Positions 8,682 to 16,837 of a stretch of 59,119 nucleotides of DNA are shown in pieces (position 1 is the first letter of the stretch; every line of letters starts with the position of its first letter). The DNA lies in contig JABGRQ010000098.1 of assembly GCA_018648225.1 (NCBI GenBank), positions 1 to 59,119 of the forward strand, given 5' to 3'. The translations under genes were made by a program, and so were the position numbers. The notes beneath the pieces are model-generated. The model worked only from the letters and a program-made list of their open reading frames with translations, had not been told where the DNA came from and did no database searches. This DNA is from Chloroflexota bacterium (lineage in GTDB: Bacteria > Chloroflexota > Anaerolineae > Anaerolineales > UBA11858).

Positions 8682-9748
8682 TATTTTCCTGCAATAATTT
8701 CGATATTGCCAATCGCCTGGCTGATATTCAAATCCACTACATAATCCGCATTCTCATAACCCGGCGAATAATAATACCCGTCGCGCAACTCAAAAGCCGA
8801 AGGGACATTCAACGCAGAGAGCGCCTTGCTGATTTCGATGCGCACGGCGACATCGTGTGGAACCTGAATTGTGATTTTACCAATCGCCTGGCTGACATCG
8901 GCCTGCAGGGCAACCCCGGCAGGCAACGACAGAGAAAGTTCGCCAACCCCCTGGCTGGCATCCAGGTTCTCAAGTTGCAATTCACTCGCGTCTAAGTTCA
9001 TCTGGCCTGCGCCCATCGAGGCATCTAAATTCAGTGGTGTTTGCGCATGGAGCGCCAATGTCCAGCCGCGAGCGCTGCCCGGCAAAGCAGCCGTGCTATG
9101 GCTACTCAGCGAATAAACTGCCACGCCATCATGCAACTGATAATCGCCGCGCACATCGTTTGGATTTGTCATGTTGACCTCACCCTCAATCAACGCGGCG
9201 TCATCCTCCGAGGCGGATAAATTTAGCAAACCGGTAGCCGGTGAGAGCGAAATCTCTGCCGCCTGCGCAGTGCCCAACTCCTGATAAATGGCCTCACCCG
9301 GGAGGGGTTGTCCGCCCAATGCCGGAAGACCACCCCCCAGCATCCAAACCAGGCCAAACAGCATGGCAAAGATCGCCAGCACACCCAGAATAGAAAGCCA
9401 CAGATGACGCCGCCCCAGCATAATATCCACACCGATGGCGATGACCATAATCGGCCATAAGCGCCAGAGCGTATCCCAGGCAGGCCAGGCCAGCCAGCCA
9501 AAATTACTCAGCAAAAAGACCGCCCCCAGCCCAAACATAAAAACAGGCCCGGCAATTTCTTTACGGCGAATCAAAGAATCAAACCCGATGGCAAAGAAAA
9601 TCAACGGCCACAAGCGCCAAATTGATTGTGTAGCGATGGGGTCAATGATGCCCATATTAGCCAGCAGGTAAAGCACGCCAACCAAAATCAGAATCAGCGG
9701 CCAGACAATGCTGCCGCGGTGTTGTTTTCGATAGGGTTTATGTTCCAT
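8681..9748 (-). CDS. LiaF-like membrane protein with a toastrack domain
   Basis: A 355-residue protein. The N-terminal half has five or six hydrophobic helices in the LiaF-TM/DUF5668 pattern ('WPLILILVGVLYLLANMG', 'IWRLWPLIFFAIGFD', repeated). The C-terminal half is a beta-helical toastrack domain (DUF4097/LiaF C-terminal type) with repeating 'LDAS..VGELSLSLP' units. LiaF proteins in Firmicutes sense cell-envelope stress, but no LiaRS two-component pair is present here. GAGGAG precedes the ATG at 9748. It is the fourth of five related genes, and its stop overlaps the start of the nucleosidase gene. Confidence 0.75.
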   Translation of the reverse strand: MEHKPYRKQHRGSIVWPLILILVGVLYLLANMGIIDPIATQSIWRLWPLIFFAIGFDSLIRRKEIAGPVFMFGLGAVFLLSNFGWLAWPAWDTLWRLWPIMVIAIGVDIMLGRRHLWLSILGVLAIFAMLFGLVWMLGGGLPALGGQPLPGEAIYQELGTAQAAEISLSPATGLLNLSASEDDAALIEGEVNMTNPNDVRGDYQLHDGVAVYSLSSHSTAALPGSARGWTLALHAQTPLNLDASMGAGQMNLDASELQLENLDASQGVGELSLSLPAGVALQADVSQAIGKITIQVPHDVAVRIEISKALSALNVPSAFELRDGYYYSPGYENADYVVDLNISQAIGNIEIIAGK

Positions 9749-9761
9749 ATTTTCAATCTCC

Positions 9762-10187
9762 TCAACGTTTCCAGCGCAGCAAAAGGACGATACCGGCGAT
9801 AATGAGCAAACCCGGCCAGAGAATGTCAAAGTCGAACCACCACAGCCAGGGGATTCCCAGGGCTTCGAGCAGCCACACCGTTCCCATAATAATCAACCCA
9901 CCGCCAATGATCAGTCCCGATTTCGGGTGTGGCTGATTCATGGCTTTGGCAAAATCATCACCGACCACGCGAAAGCGTTCGCCAAAATCACTTGAAATAG
10001 TGGTATTTTGCTCCGGGATGAGAATCCACATGAGGATATAGACCCAAAATCCAACGCCGCCGCCAAAGACCAGCAAGAAAAAGGCCAACCGAATCCAGGT
10101 GGGGTCCATGCCGAGAAAATTGCCCAGCCCGCCGCACACGCCGCCTAACATGCGATCTTCACGGCTGCGATATAGTCTGCGTTCCAT
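9762..10187 (-). CDS. PspC-domain membrane protein
   Basis: A 141-residue protein. The first 60 residues are a PspC domain: 'RLYRSREDRMLGGVCGGLGNFLGMDPTWIRL', then a hydrophobic helix to 'WILIPE'. The rest contains two more hydrophobic segments like those of its DUF5668 neighbours. PspC proteins take part in the phage-shock response to membrane stress in other bacteria. No PspA is encoded in this window. The gene lies 13 bases upstream of the LiaF-like gene and probably shares its transcript. Confidence 0.88.
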   Translation of the reverse strand: MERRLYRSREDRMLGGVCGGLGNFLGMDPTWIRLAFFLLVFGGGVGFWVYILMWILIPEQNTTISSDFGERFRVVGDDFAKAMNQPHPKSGLIIGGGLIIMGTVWLLEALGIPWLWWFDFDILWPGLLIIAGIVLLLRWKR

Positions 10188-10263
10188 TTTTGTCTCCTAA
10201 AAATATCATAATTGCTAAAGCTTGAGCTTTCGCAAAAAGTTCTCAATTCGAGAAATATTCTGG

Positions 10264-10893
10264 CTATCGACGGAAATTGCGCAAAACGAAGTAGCCGCCC
10301 AAGACAATCAATCCAACCGGCCAAATATAGTTGAATACTGGCAATAATGCTTCCGATGTAAGTATTCCCAACAAGAACAACACCAAAGCCGGGATAAACG
10401 CCCAGGTCATGCGCCCAGAGGGTGTAGGCAATACGCCCACCAACGCAAAGGTAGCCGCCAACCCCAGAAAGAATATAAAGCCAGTATCGTTAAAATATGC
10501 GTCTGCAAATGTAACCACGGCCAGCGTACTCAAAACTCCCGCCGGGATAACGGCCCACCACATTTCCCGATTGGCAAAATAGACCGCCCAAAACCCCACG
10601 GCAATCCCGCCCAGAAAAATGGCACCGCCCCAATGCCCGCTAAAGCCGGGGATGAATTGTTCTCCCAAAACCAGCACGGCCAGCCCCAACAAGCTCAGGC
10701 CAGGGATCAAAGGCCACCATTGCGAACGGTCGCTGAGATATGCATATAAAAACACCACACCCGCAGCGCCAAAGAACACTCCCCAAAGCGCGCTCCACGC
10801 GCTGGGGATCAGCGACATATTTTGCAACATGAACAAAATCCCGGATGCAATCAGTAATATGCCCCAAAGCCAACGACGATCGATGTATTTCAT
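10264..10893 (-). CDS. DUF5668-like polytopic membrane protein
   Basis: A 209-residue protein that is nearly all membrane helices. The opening 'RRWLWGILLIASGILFMLQNM' and the closing 'IWPVGLIVLGGYFVLRNFRR' both show the LiaF-TM/DUF5668 pattern, suggesting two copies of a short helical unit with further helices between. There is no toastrack domain. The ATG at 10893 follows AGGAG by 8 bases. A TTG three bases upstream is also possible. The function is unknown. Its four similar neighbours suggest a membrane complex. Confidence 0.75.
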   Translation of the reverse strand: MKYIDRRWLWGILLIASGILFMLQNMSLIPSAWSALWGVFFGAAGVVFLYAYLSDRSQWWPLIPGLSLLGLAVLVLGEQFIPGFSGHWGGAIFLGGIAVGFWAVYFANREMWWAVIPAGVLSTLAVVTFADAYFNDTGFIFFLGLAATFALVGVLPTPSGRMTWAFIPALVLFLLGILTSEALLPVFNYIWPVGLIVLGGYFVLRNFRR

Positions 10894-10911
10894 CAAAGAT
10901 ACTCCTGAATA

Positions 10912-11718
10912 CTATTGAACCGAGATCGAACCCACCCCGGCATCTACATTGATTTCCACGCGCTGAGCAGCCGTTTCATAATCTGCCGATTGATACACGC
11001 CGCCAACTTTCGGGAAACGCGCCAGGTCGACATCCACACCCAGCAAGCCGCCATCGACATTCACGCGGGCAGCAACGCCAGCGGGAACATTCAATGTTAC
11101 CGACGCGACCCCGGCGCTGACTTTGACACGCGTAAATTCAGCTTGAGCGGGCAAATCGACTTGTGTAGCACTGGCGCCGGTTTGTATTTTCAATTCGGTT
11201 AACTGAACCGCACTCAAATCAAGGTGTGTGTCATTGGCTCCGGTGTGAAGCTCCAATGCCAGGGGAATATCAGCGTTCATACGCATATCCCATGCAATGC
11301 GGCTGCCAGAGTTGAACATTCCGGGGAAGAATACAAACGGGATGCCCTGGTGATGTACTTTCAAGGATACGTCCAGATTATCGTCACGGCGGCGGCTTTG
11401 CTGATCCACACCGCCATCGAAAGCGCCCTCCAGCAAATTGTGCGGGGAGGCGCCCGAACGCAGGCGCAATTCCCCGGCTCCGTGGTGAATCACCACCCGG
11501 GCCTGGCGCGCGCCCTCGAGAGGAATGACAATATTCTCGGATTCGAGCGCGGTTCCACCCATCTGTGCTTGCCATAACACCCAAATCCCCAGCAAAATGA
11601 CCATACTCGGCCAGAACACGCGCCAAATATTGAAGTGCAACCAGCCAAGTGTATTCAGCATCATCAACCCGCCGAATAGAATGAACACAAACCCCCAAAA
11701 GGCACTATTGCGCTTCAT
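10912..11718 (-). CDS. LiaF-like protein with short membrane anchor and toastrack domain
   Basis: A 268-residue protein with two hydrophobic segments near the N-terminus ('FWGFVFILFGGLMMLNTLG', 'VFWPSMVILLGIWVLW'). A long beta-rich domain of the DUF4097/LiaF C-terminal type follows ('VRINVDAGVGSISVQ'-like repeats up to the end). It is a second, shorter version of the protein at 8681-9748. AGGAG precedes the ATG at 11718 by 9 bases. The start overlaps the end of the upstream gene by 14 bases, which supports co-translation. Confidence 0.75.
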   Translation of the reverse strand: MKRNSAFWGFVFILFGGLMMLNTLGWLHFNIWRVFWPSMVILLGIWVLWQAQMGGTALESENIVIPLEGARQARVVIHHGAGELRLRSGASPHNLLEGAFDGGVDQQSRRRDDNLDVSLKVHHQGIPFVFFPGMFNSGSRIAWDMRMNADIPLALELHTGANDTHLDLSAVQLTELKIQTGASATQVDLPAQAEFTRVKVSAGVASVTLNVPAGVAARVNVDGGLLGVDVDLARFPKVGGVYQSADYETAAQRVEINVDAGVGSISVQ

Positions 11719-12262
11719 CAATATGCTCCTGAGGATCAGAGACAACATTCGGTATGGTTTTTCGACGGAACAAAGGTTGCACCAACAACCATAGCCCAAA
11801 GAGAATCAACCCTATCGGCCAATAGTCGCCCAAAATACTGTTGCCAAAGATGCCGCTAAAGACAGCAAACACACTGAAGCTGATCACTGCCATCCATGTG
11901 CCCACCCGGAATCCATTTTTACCACCTTCGCCTAAGATTGACGCCAGCATCAAACCAACACCCACAAAACCAGGAATCAGCGACCAGGCATACGCCCAGC
12001 TTTCCCAATTATCCATTGCGTTTTGCCAATACAACAGGCCGCCAATCCCACCCACAATTACAGCAGGGATAGCCATACCCGGAGCGCCGAGCAACAGCCC
12101 CAAAAGTAACAAGAAAACTCCGACACCAACGATCCACATCGGCCAAGTAAAGATGCTCCAAACCCAATTCAGATCCGGAACAAGCTGAATGGCAAGAAAT
12201 AGCCCGCCAATCAAAATCAACAAAAAGCCAAAACCCAAATTTGTACGCGTGGTGCGATCCAT
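11705..12262 (-). CDS. DUF5668-like membrane protein, first gene of the LiaF/PspC cluster
   Basis: A 185-residue protein with six or so hydrophobic helices. The first ('NLGFGFLLILIGGLFLAIQLVP') and the last ('YWPIGLILFGLWLLVQPLFR') have the LiaF-TM look, and the end is short and polar. I chose the ATG at 12262 because AGGAG lies 7 bases upstream. A much longer reading exists but its first 71 residues do not look like protein. It heads an operon of five related membrane proteins plus the nucleosidase. No enzyme motif is visible. Confidence 0.75.
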   Translation of the reverse strand: MDRTTRTNLGFGFLLILIGGLFLAIQLVPDLNWVWSIFTWPMWIVGVGVFLLLLGLLLGAPGMAIPAVIVGGIGGLLYWQNAMDNWESWAYAWSLIPGFVGVGLMLASILGEGGKNGFRVGTWMAVISFSVFAVFSGIFGNSILGDYWPIGLILFGLWLLVQPLFRRKTIPNVVSDPQEHIDEAQ

Positions 12263-12417
12263 AGTTTTTCTCCTATATTTTTCAACTTGTCCAAAGTTGT
12301 TATAAAAAAACCTACGCCAAAGCAGTTGCAAATTGATTATAGCCGAAATTAATCGACTCAACTCAGGTGACATCCACATGCAAGGATATTTACGGGTAAA
12401 AGATCGAAAAGTTGCAG

Positions 12418-12464
12418 AAACACAAAGAGAGTGGCTGTGCACCTTTGCCACTCTCTTTGTGTTT
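12418..12464. terminator. Hairpin with 18-base arms after the CBM48 gene
   Basis: Perfect arms (12418-12435 and 12447-12464, core AGAGAGTGGC) flank an 11-base loop, with T-rich sequence on the right side. It lies between the CBM48 gene and the LiaF/PspC operon on the same strand, and would separate their transcripts. Confidence 0.75.
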
Positions 12465-12486
12465 TTTAGCTTCAACTACAGCAAAA

Positions 12487-12780
12487 TTAAACGGCCACTA
12501 TAGAATCTTCGCTGCCGAATTCGTTCGGCATATATTTCTCACCATTCCAATCGTTTTCCCAGCGGTCTCCATCTACCCAAAAGCGGTAGCGATATTCTTT
12601 GCCAGTTTCAAGGGCAAGCGAACCGCTAAAACGACCATCTTTGCGTTGAGTCAACGGATTGGCTTCTTTATCCCAATTATTGAATTCTCCAACGAGAGAA
12701 ACTGTTTTGGCATTGGCTTCTGCTGGGAATTCAAAGGTCACCCGGCAAGTTTTGCCTGATTTTGCGTATGTTTTTTTCAT
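12487..12780 (-). CDS. Small stand-alone CBM48 (isoamylase N-terminal) protein
   Basis: A 97-residue protein that is one carbohydrate-binding module of the CBM48/AMPK-beta type. Signs are 'VSLVGEFNNWD' near residue 30, 'GRFSGSLALETGKEYRYRFWVDG' in the middle and a short acidic tail. This fold binds glycogen or other alpha-glucans. Stand-alone copies without a catalytic domain are known, and their role is usually unclear. GGAG is found upstream of the ATG. No glycogen gene is next to it. A perfect hairpin lies just downstream. Confidence 0.88.
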   Translation of the reverse strand: MKKTYAKSGKTCRVTFEFPAEANAKTVSLVGEFNNWDKEANPLTQRKDGRFSGSLALETGKEYRYRFWVDGDRWENDWNGEKYMPNEFGSEDSIVAV

Positions 12781-12920
12781 TTTTTAGCTCCTTTAGCATT
12801 TATGTTGCAGGAATCCGGATCGTTTACACAACTTATGGCGCAATTCCCGAGTATTCCTACCGTAACAGCCGGGAAGAATACCACATAAATCGCAAGCCGC
12901 CAACGGAGACAGAATCGGGC

Positions 12921-14213
12921 CTATTTTCTGGAACTCACCAAAAAGGTATCCCCGCGCAGCCTGTGCCCGGATAATTCCACCCGCCGCATAAAGGATGGCC
13001 GCATGCCGGTAGCGCGCATTGTCCCCATAATTTTGCCGCGCTCATCCAGCCCGGTTTGCTCGAAACGGAAAAGATCGAGCAGAGTAATCACTTCACCCTC
13101 CATACGCGAAACCTCAGAAATTAAAGTGATCTTGCGAGACCCATCTGAAAGCCGGTCCATGTGAACGATTAGATCAATCGCTGAAGCAATTTGTTGGCGC
13201 AAGGCCGATAGCGGCAGGTTAAGTCCAGTCATTAGTGCCATGGTTTCAATGCGAGCAAGCGCATCGCGGGGCGAATTCGCATGCAGCGTTGTCAGCGAAC
13301 CTTCGTGGCCGGTATTCATCGCCTGAAGCAAATCGAGGGATTCTTCGCCACGTACCTCACCAATCACCAAGCGGTCCGGGCGCATTCGCAGGGCATTACG
13401 TACCAGATCGCGGGTGGTAACCAGGCCCTTGCCTTCGGTATTGGCAGGCCGAGTTTCGAGGCGAACGGTATATTTTTGCTGCAATTTCAGTTCGGCAGCA
13501 TCTTCGATCACAACAATTCGCTCTCCATCGGGAATATGGCTTGAAAGCACATTCATAAGCGTAGTTTTTCCTGAACTGGTATTCCCGCTGATCACAATAC
13601 TTAGTCGGGCAACAACGCAGGCCTCCAGCAAATTCGCCATGCTTTCATTCAGCGAGCCGCTGCGGATCAGTTGCTCTATCGTAAAGCTATCTTTGAGAAA
13701 ACGGCGCACAGTAATGCAGGGGCCATCGATAGAAATTGGGGGAATGACCACATTGACACGCGAGCCATCGGGCAAGCGCGCATCGGCGGTTGGGTTGTCT
13801 ATACTGACTTGCCGCCCAACGGGGTGCAACATACGGTTTATCACGCGAATAACGTGCGCTTCATCATCAAATTTGATGGGTGTATCTTCGAGATGGCCTT
13901 CGCGCTCGATATATACTTGATTCGGCCCATAAACCATGACTTCATTAATCCCCGGATCTTCCAATAAAGGCTGGATTGGGCCATAGCCAATGAGTTCAGC
14001 CAGCACTTCACGGATCAGAGCCTGCCGAGCGGGTGCGCTCAAATTGTGGCTGGTGCCATCTAACGCTTTTCCAATCCAATCAGCGATTTTGTTGCGATAT
14101 TCAGTCGCAGAAGGCGGGTAACGCTCAATTTGTTGCGCCACAACATCCATCAGGTAGGTTTTGATGGACTGGGTATCGTTGAAATTGAAGGGTTTGACTT
14201 CAGAATTACTCAT
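12921..14213 (-). CDS. CpaF/TadA-type secretion ATPase, copy 2
   Basis: A 430-residue ATPase of the CpaF (Tad pilus/type II secretion) family. The N-terminal helical part is followed by an all-beta hinge ('DDEAHVIRVINRML'). The Walker A is 'SGNTSSGKTTLM', then come 'VVIEDAAELKL' (Asp box), 'RPDRLVIGEVRGEE' (Walker B) and a His box 'TGHEGSLTTLHANSP'. It would power assembly of a Flp-type pilus or secretion. AAGGAG precedes the ATG. A close paralogue lies 40 bases upstream. No TadB/TadC platform genes are in the window. Confidence 0.92.
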   Translation of the reverse strand: MSNSEVKPFNFNDTQSIKTYLMDVVAQQIERYPPSATEYRNKIADWIGKALDGTSHNLSAPARQALIREVLAELIGYGPIQPLLEDPGINEVMVYGPNQVYIEREGHLEDTPIKFDDEAHVIRVINRMLHPVGRQVSIDNPTADARLPDGSRVNVVIPPISIDGPCITVRRFLKDSFTIEQLIRSGSLNESMANLLEACVVARLSIVISGNTSSGKTTLMNVLSSHIPDGERIVVIEDAAELKLQQKYTVRLETRPANTEGKGLVTTRDLVRNALRMRPDRLVIGEVRGEESLDLLQAMNTGHEGSLTTLHANSPRDALARIETMALMTGLNLPLSALRQQIASAIDLIVHMDRLSDGSRKITLISEVSRMEGEVITLLDLFRFEQTGLDERGKIMGTMRATGMRPSFMRRVELSGHRLRGDTFLVSSRK

Positions 14214-14253
14214 AACCGCTCCTTAGATCTGCTTCGGCATATATATCAACAAA

Positions 14254-15504
14254 CTATACAGCGCCAAAAATTTCGCCACCTAATTTAAACCCGGCCACTT
14301 CCAGACGCGGCGTGAATAACGGACGTAACCCGGTGGCGCGCAATTTGCCTTCAATTCTTCCTGCCGCGTCCATACCGGTTTGTTCAAAGACAAAAATATC
14401 AGATAGTGTGGCAATATCACTTTCCATACGCGGGATTTCGCTGATACGCACAATTTTTCGAGAGCCATCCGTAAAACGCTGCATATGGACAATTAAATCT
14501 ACAGCCGAAACGATTTGTTTGCGAATCGCCATCAGCGGGATTTCCAGTCCGGCCATCATGGCCATGGTTTCCAGCCGCGAGATAGCATCTCGGGGAGCAT
14601 TGGCGTGCAGCGTGGTCAGCGAACCCTCATGGCCCGTATTCATCGCCTGAAGCATATCCAACGCTTCGCTGCCGCGCACTTCTCCAATTACGATTCGGTC
14701 GGGACGCATCCGCAGCGCATTGCGCACCAAATCACGCGGCGAAACCGCACCGGAACCGTCCACATTTGGGGATTTGGTTTCCATACGCACTGCGTATTTT
14801 TGCCGCAAGCTCAATTCGGCGGCATCTTCAATGGTAATTATACGCTCATTGCCCGGTATATACTGCGTTAAATTATTCAACAGCGTAGTTTTCCCCGAAC
14901 TGGTATTCCCGGTCACTACGATATTGAGCCGCGCTGCAACGCAGGCTTGTAAAAATTGCGCCATGTGGGTTGTGAGCGACCCCAATTGGATGAGTTGCTC
15001 TATGGTGAGATGCTGTTTCAGGAATTTGCGGATTGTAATCACCGGGCCGTCCAACACCACTGGCGGGATGGCAATATTGACCCGCGAACCATCTGGCAAG
15101 CGTGCATCTGCTGTGGGCGAATCGTAATTTACCTGCCGTCCCAACGGGCTTAGAATACGGTCGATGATGCGCATCACATGATTGTCATCCTCAAAGGTGA
15201 TATTTGTATCCCGCAATTCTCCCATGCGTTCTACATACACCTGCTTGGCGCCATTTACCATGATTTCACTAATATCTTCATCGTCCAGCAATATCTGAAG
15301 CGGCCCATATCCAAGTAGCTCGGCGCGCACATCCCGAAATATTTTTTTGCGGAGCGGTTCATCGAGTTCAAAATCTGCGTGTTGATAGGCTTGCTGCAGC
15401 CAGGTTTCTACTTGCGGCTGATGCTCAAACGTAGCCAATGATTCGCCCTGCGATCTACGTGTGACCGCTTCCAGCAAATAGGCTTTGATTTGATATTCGT
15501 CCAC
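14254..15504 (-). CDS. CpaF/TadA-type secretion ATPase, copy 1
   Basis: A paralogue of the downstream ATPase, about 416 residues with the same motif order: Walker A 'TGNTSSGKTTLLNN', 'TIEDAAELSLRQKYAVRME', 'MRPDRIVIGEVRGSEALD' and 'GHEGSLTTLHANAP'. Both copies keep the catalytic residues, so both should hydrolyse ATP, perhaps as mixed rings or for two pilus modes. I prefer the GTG at 15504 because GAAAGG lies 7 bases before it. A TTG at 15519 directly abuts the stop of the M24 gene. The ATPase genes and the M24 gene probably form one transcript. Confidence 0.92.
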   Translation of the reverse strand: MDEYQIKAYLLEAVTRRSQGESLATFEHQPQVETWLQQAYQHADFELDEPLRKKIFRDVRAELLGYGPLQILLDDEDISEIMVNGAKQVYVERMGELRDTNITFEDDNHVMRIIDRILSPLGRQVNYDSPTADARLPDGSRVNIAIPPVVLDGPVITIRKFLKQHLTIEQLIQLGSLTTHMAQFLQACVAARLNIVVTGNTSSGKTTLLNNLTQYIPGNERIITIEDAAELSLRQKYAVRMETKSPNVDGSGAVSPRDLVRNALRMRPDRIVIGEVRGSEALDMLQAMNTGHEGSLTTLHANAPRDAISRLETMAMMAGLEIPLMAIRKQIVSAVDLIVHMQRFTDGSRKIVRISEIPRMESDIATLSDIFVFEQTGMDAAGRIEGKLRATGLRPLFTPRLEVAGFKLGGEIFGAV

Positions 15505-15519
15505 AGGGATGCCTTTCAA

Positions 15520-16716
15520 CTACGCTGGGATGGTGAGCGCTTCCAGTTCGCGCGGATAGTAGGTTAGAATTTCGATGCCAGCTTCATTGATGGCTACTGT
15601 ATCCGAATGCCGGAATCCACCCAGAGCGGGGACGTATAACCCCGGCTCGACGCAAAAAACCATCCCCGGCTGGATGATCGTCTGGTCGCCAATATCCAGA
15701 TACGGCCCTTCATGGTATCGCAAGCCGATGGTATGCCCCACATGATGTTTCCAGTAGGGCATCAGATCGTGTTTTTCATAATAGGCGCGCACCGTTTTAT
15801 CCACCTCTGCGCAGAGGATTCCCGGCTGTATGGAGGACAAGGCCAAATCTTGCAATTGGCGCATGTGGTCAAAGATGCGTTTCTGCTCATCACTGGCTGG
15901 CCCGATAATCATGGTACGTTCAAGCTCTGAGTTGTAGCCCCACACCGGAGCGTTGGATTCGCCCACCAACACATCGCCCACCTGAAAAATAATATTATTC
16001 GCCAACGCATGTGGAATGGCCGAGTTGCGCCCAATCTGGCCGCGGTACACCGCCTGCGCGCCATTGGCAAAAGCGCTTTGGGCACGATAGAGCGGGCCTA
16101 ATGTATCTAACATGGCAAGTGTGGCTTCATTGCTGGCGCGCATGGACACTTCGGTCTCGCTGGTTCCTGGATGTGTATAGCGTTGCAACAACGTCAGAGC
16201 CAGATTACCCCACCTGGCGCTTTCACGAATCAAATCTAACTCGGCGTCGCTCTTGACCATCATCTGATCTTCGATGAACCCGGCCAGGGGGGTGGGTTTC
16301 ACCCCGGTGAGTTCACTCAACGCCGGACCGCGGTAGCCGAATATCCACGGATAACCATCATGGTCGGCGCCAAAATCGCCCTGGATTTTCATCTCGGCCA
16401 GCAAATCCTTGAAAATGAACATCGGGTGCGGGTGATGCGGGTATTCGAGATAATAATCGACGCGATCAATCAACGCGTTGCCCGAAGCATGTTCCACTTC
16501 CAGACGGGGAACGAACATGGCCCTCAGACCAGCAGCATTGACCGTAAAACCAATCGGGCGCTCGGTGGGGATAAATGCGAATCCGGTGTAATAGAGAATA
16601 TAGTCGCGATCAAAAATCACCGCACCAGAAAGTTTTTGCTCTACAAGGTGGTCAATCAGACGATTAACACGCATCTGGTACTCTTCGGCCTGAATATGCA
16701 ACGATACTTTTCTCAT
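15520..16716 (-). CDS. M24-family (pita-bread fold) peptidase-like protein with altered metal site
   Basis: A 398-residue protein with a creatinase-type N-terminal domain (about 1-160) and an M24 catalytic domain. The conserved His ('VGHTIGLRYHEG') and one Glu ('VFCVEPGLYVP') are present. The two Asp ligands of classical aminopeptidase P are replaced by Glu ('GES' and 'GYNSELERT'), and the final Glu is replaced by Ser ('GFRHSDTV'). It may therefore be a metal-free, creatinase-like or otherwise unusual hydrolase, and calling it Xaa-Pro peptidase would be unsafe. AAGGA precedes the ATG. The stop touches the CpaF gene start region. Confidence 0.85.
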   Translation of the reverse strand: MRKVSLHIQAEEYQMRVNRLIDHLVEQKLSGAVIFDRDYILYYTGFAFIPTERPIGFTVNAAGLRAMFVPRLEVEHASGNALIDRVDYYLEYPHHPHPMFIFKDLLAEMKIQGDFGADHDGYPWIFGYRGPALSELTGVKPTPLAGFIEDQMMVKSDAELDLIRESARWGNLALTLLQRYTHPGTSETEVSMRASNEATLAMLDTLGPLYRAQSAFANGAQAVYRGQIGRNSAIPHALANNIIFQVGDVLVGESNAPVWGYNSELERTMIIGPASDEQKRIFDHMRQLQDLALSSIQPGILCAEVDKTVRAYYEKHDLMPYWKHHVGHTIGLRYHEGPYLDIGDQTIIQPGMVFCVEPGLYVPALGGFRHSDTVAINEAGIEILTYYPRELEALTIPA

Positions 16717-16742
16717 TTTATCCTTGTACTATTGATTGTATT

Positions 16743-16797
16743 CTATGAGGAAACCAGGAATGCAGGAAGTTTTTCTTCCTGATTTCCTGGCTTCCCT
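16743..16797. repeat. Dispersed repeat, AAACCAGGAA family, copy 2
   Basis: ATGAGGAAACCAGGAA, then GCAGGAAG, five T, and the inverted half CTTCCTG-ATTTCCTGGCTTCC. This is the most symmetric copy and can form a long hairpin. It fills most of the spacer between the lipoprotein hydrolase and the M24 gene, both on the minus strand. Confidence 0.7.
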
Positions 16798-16837
16798 TTG
16801 TCGAAAAGTGTATCTCAGTGTCTCTTGTAGAACCAGT

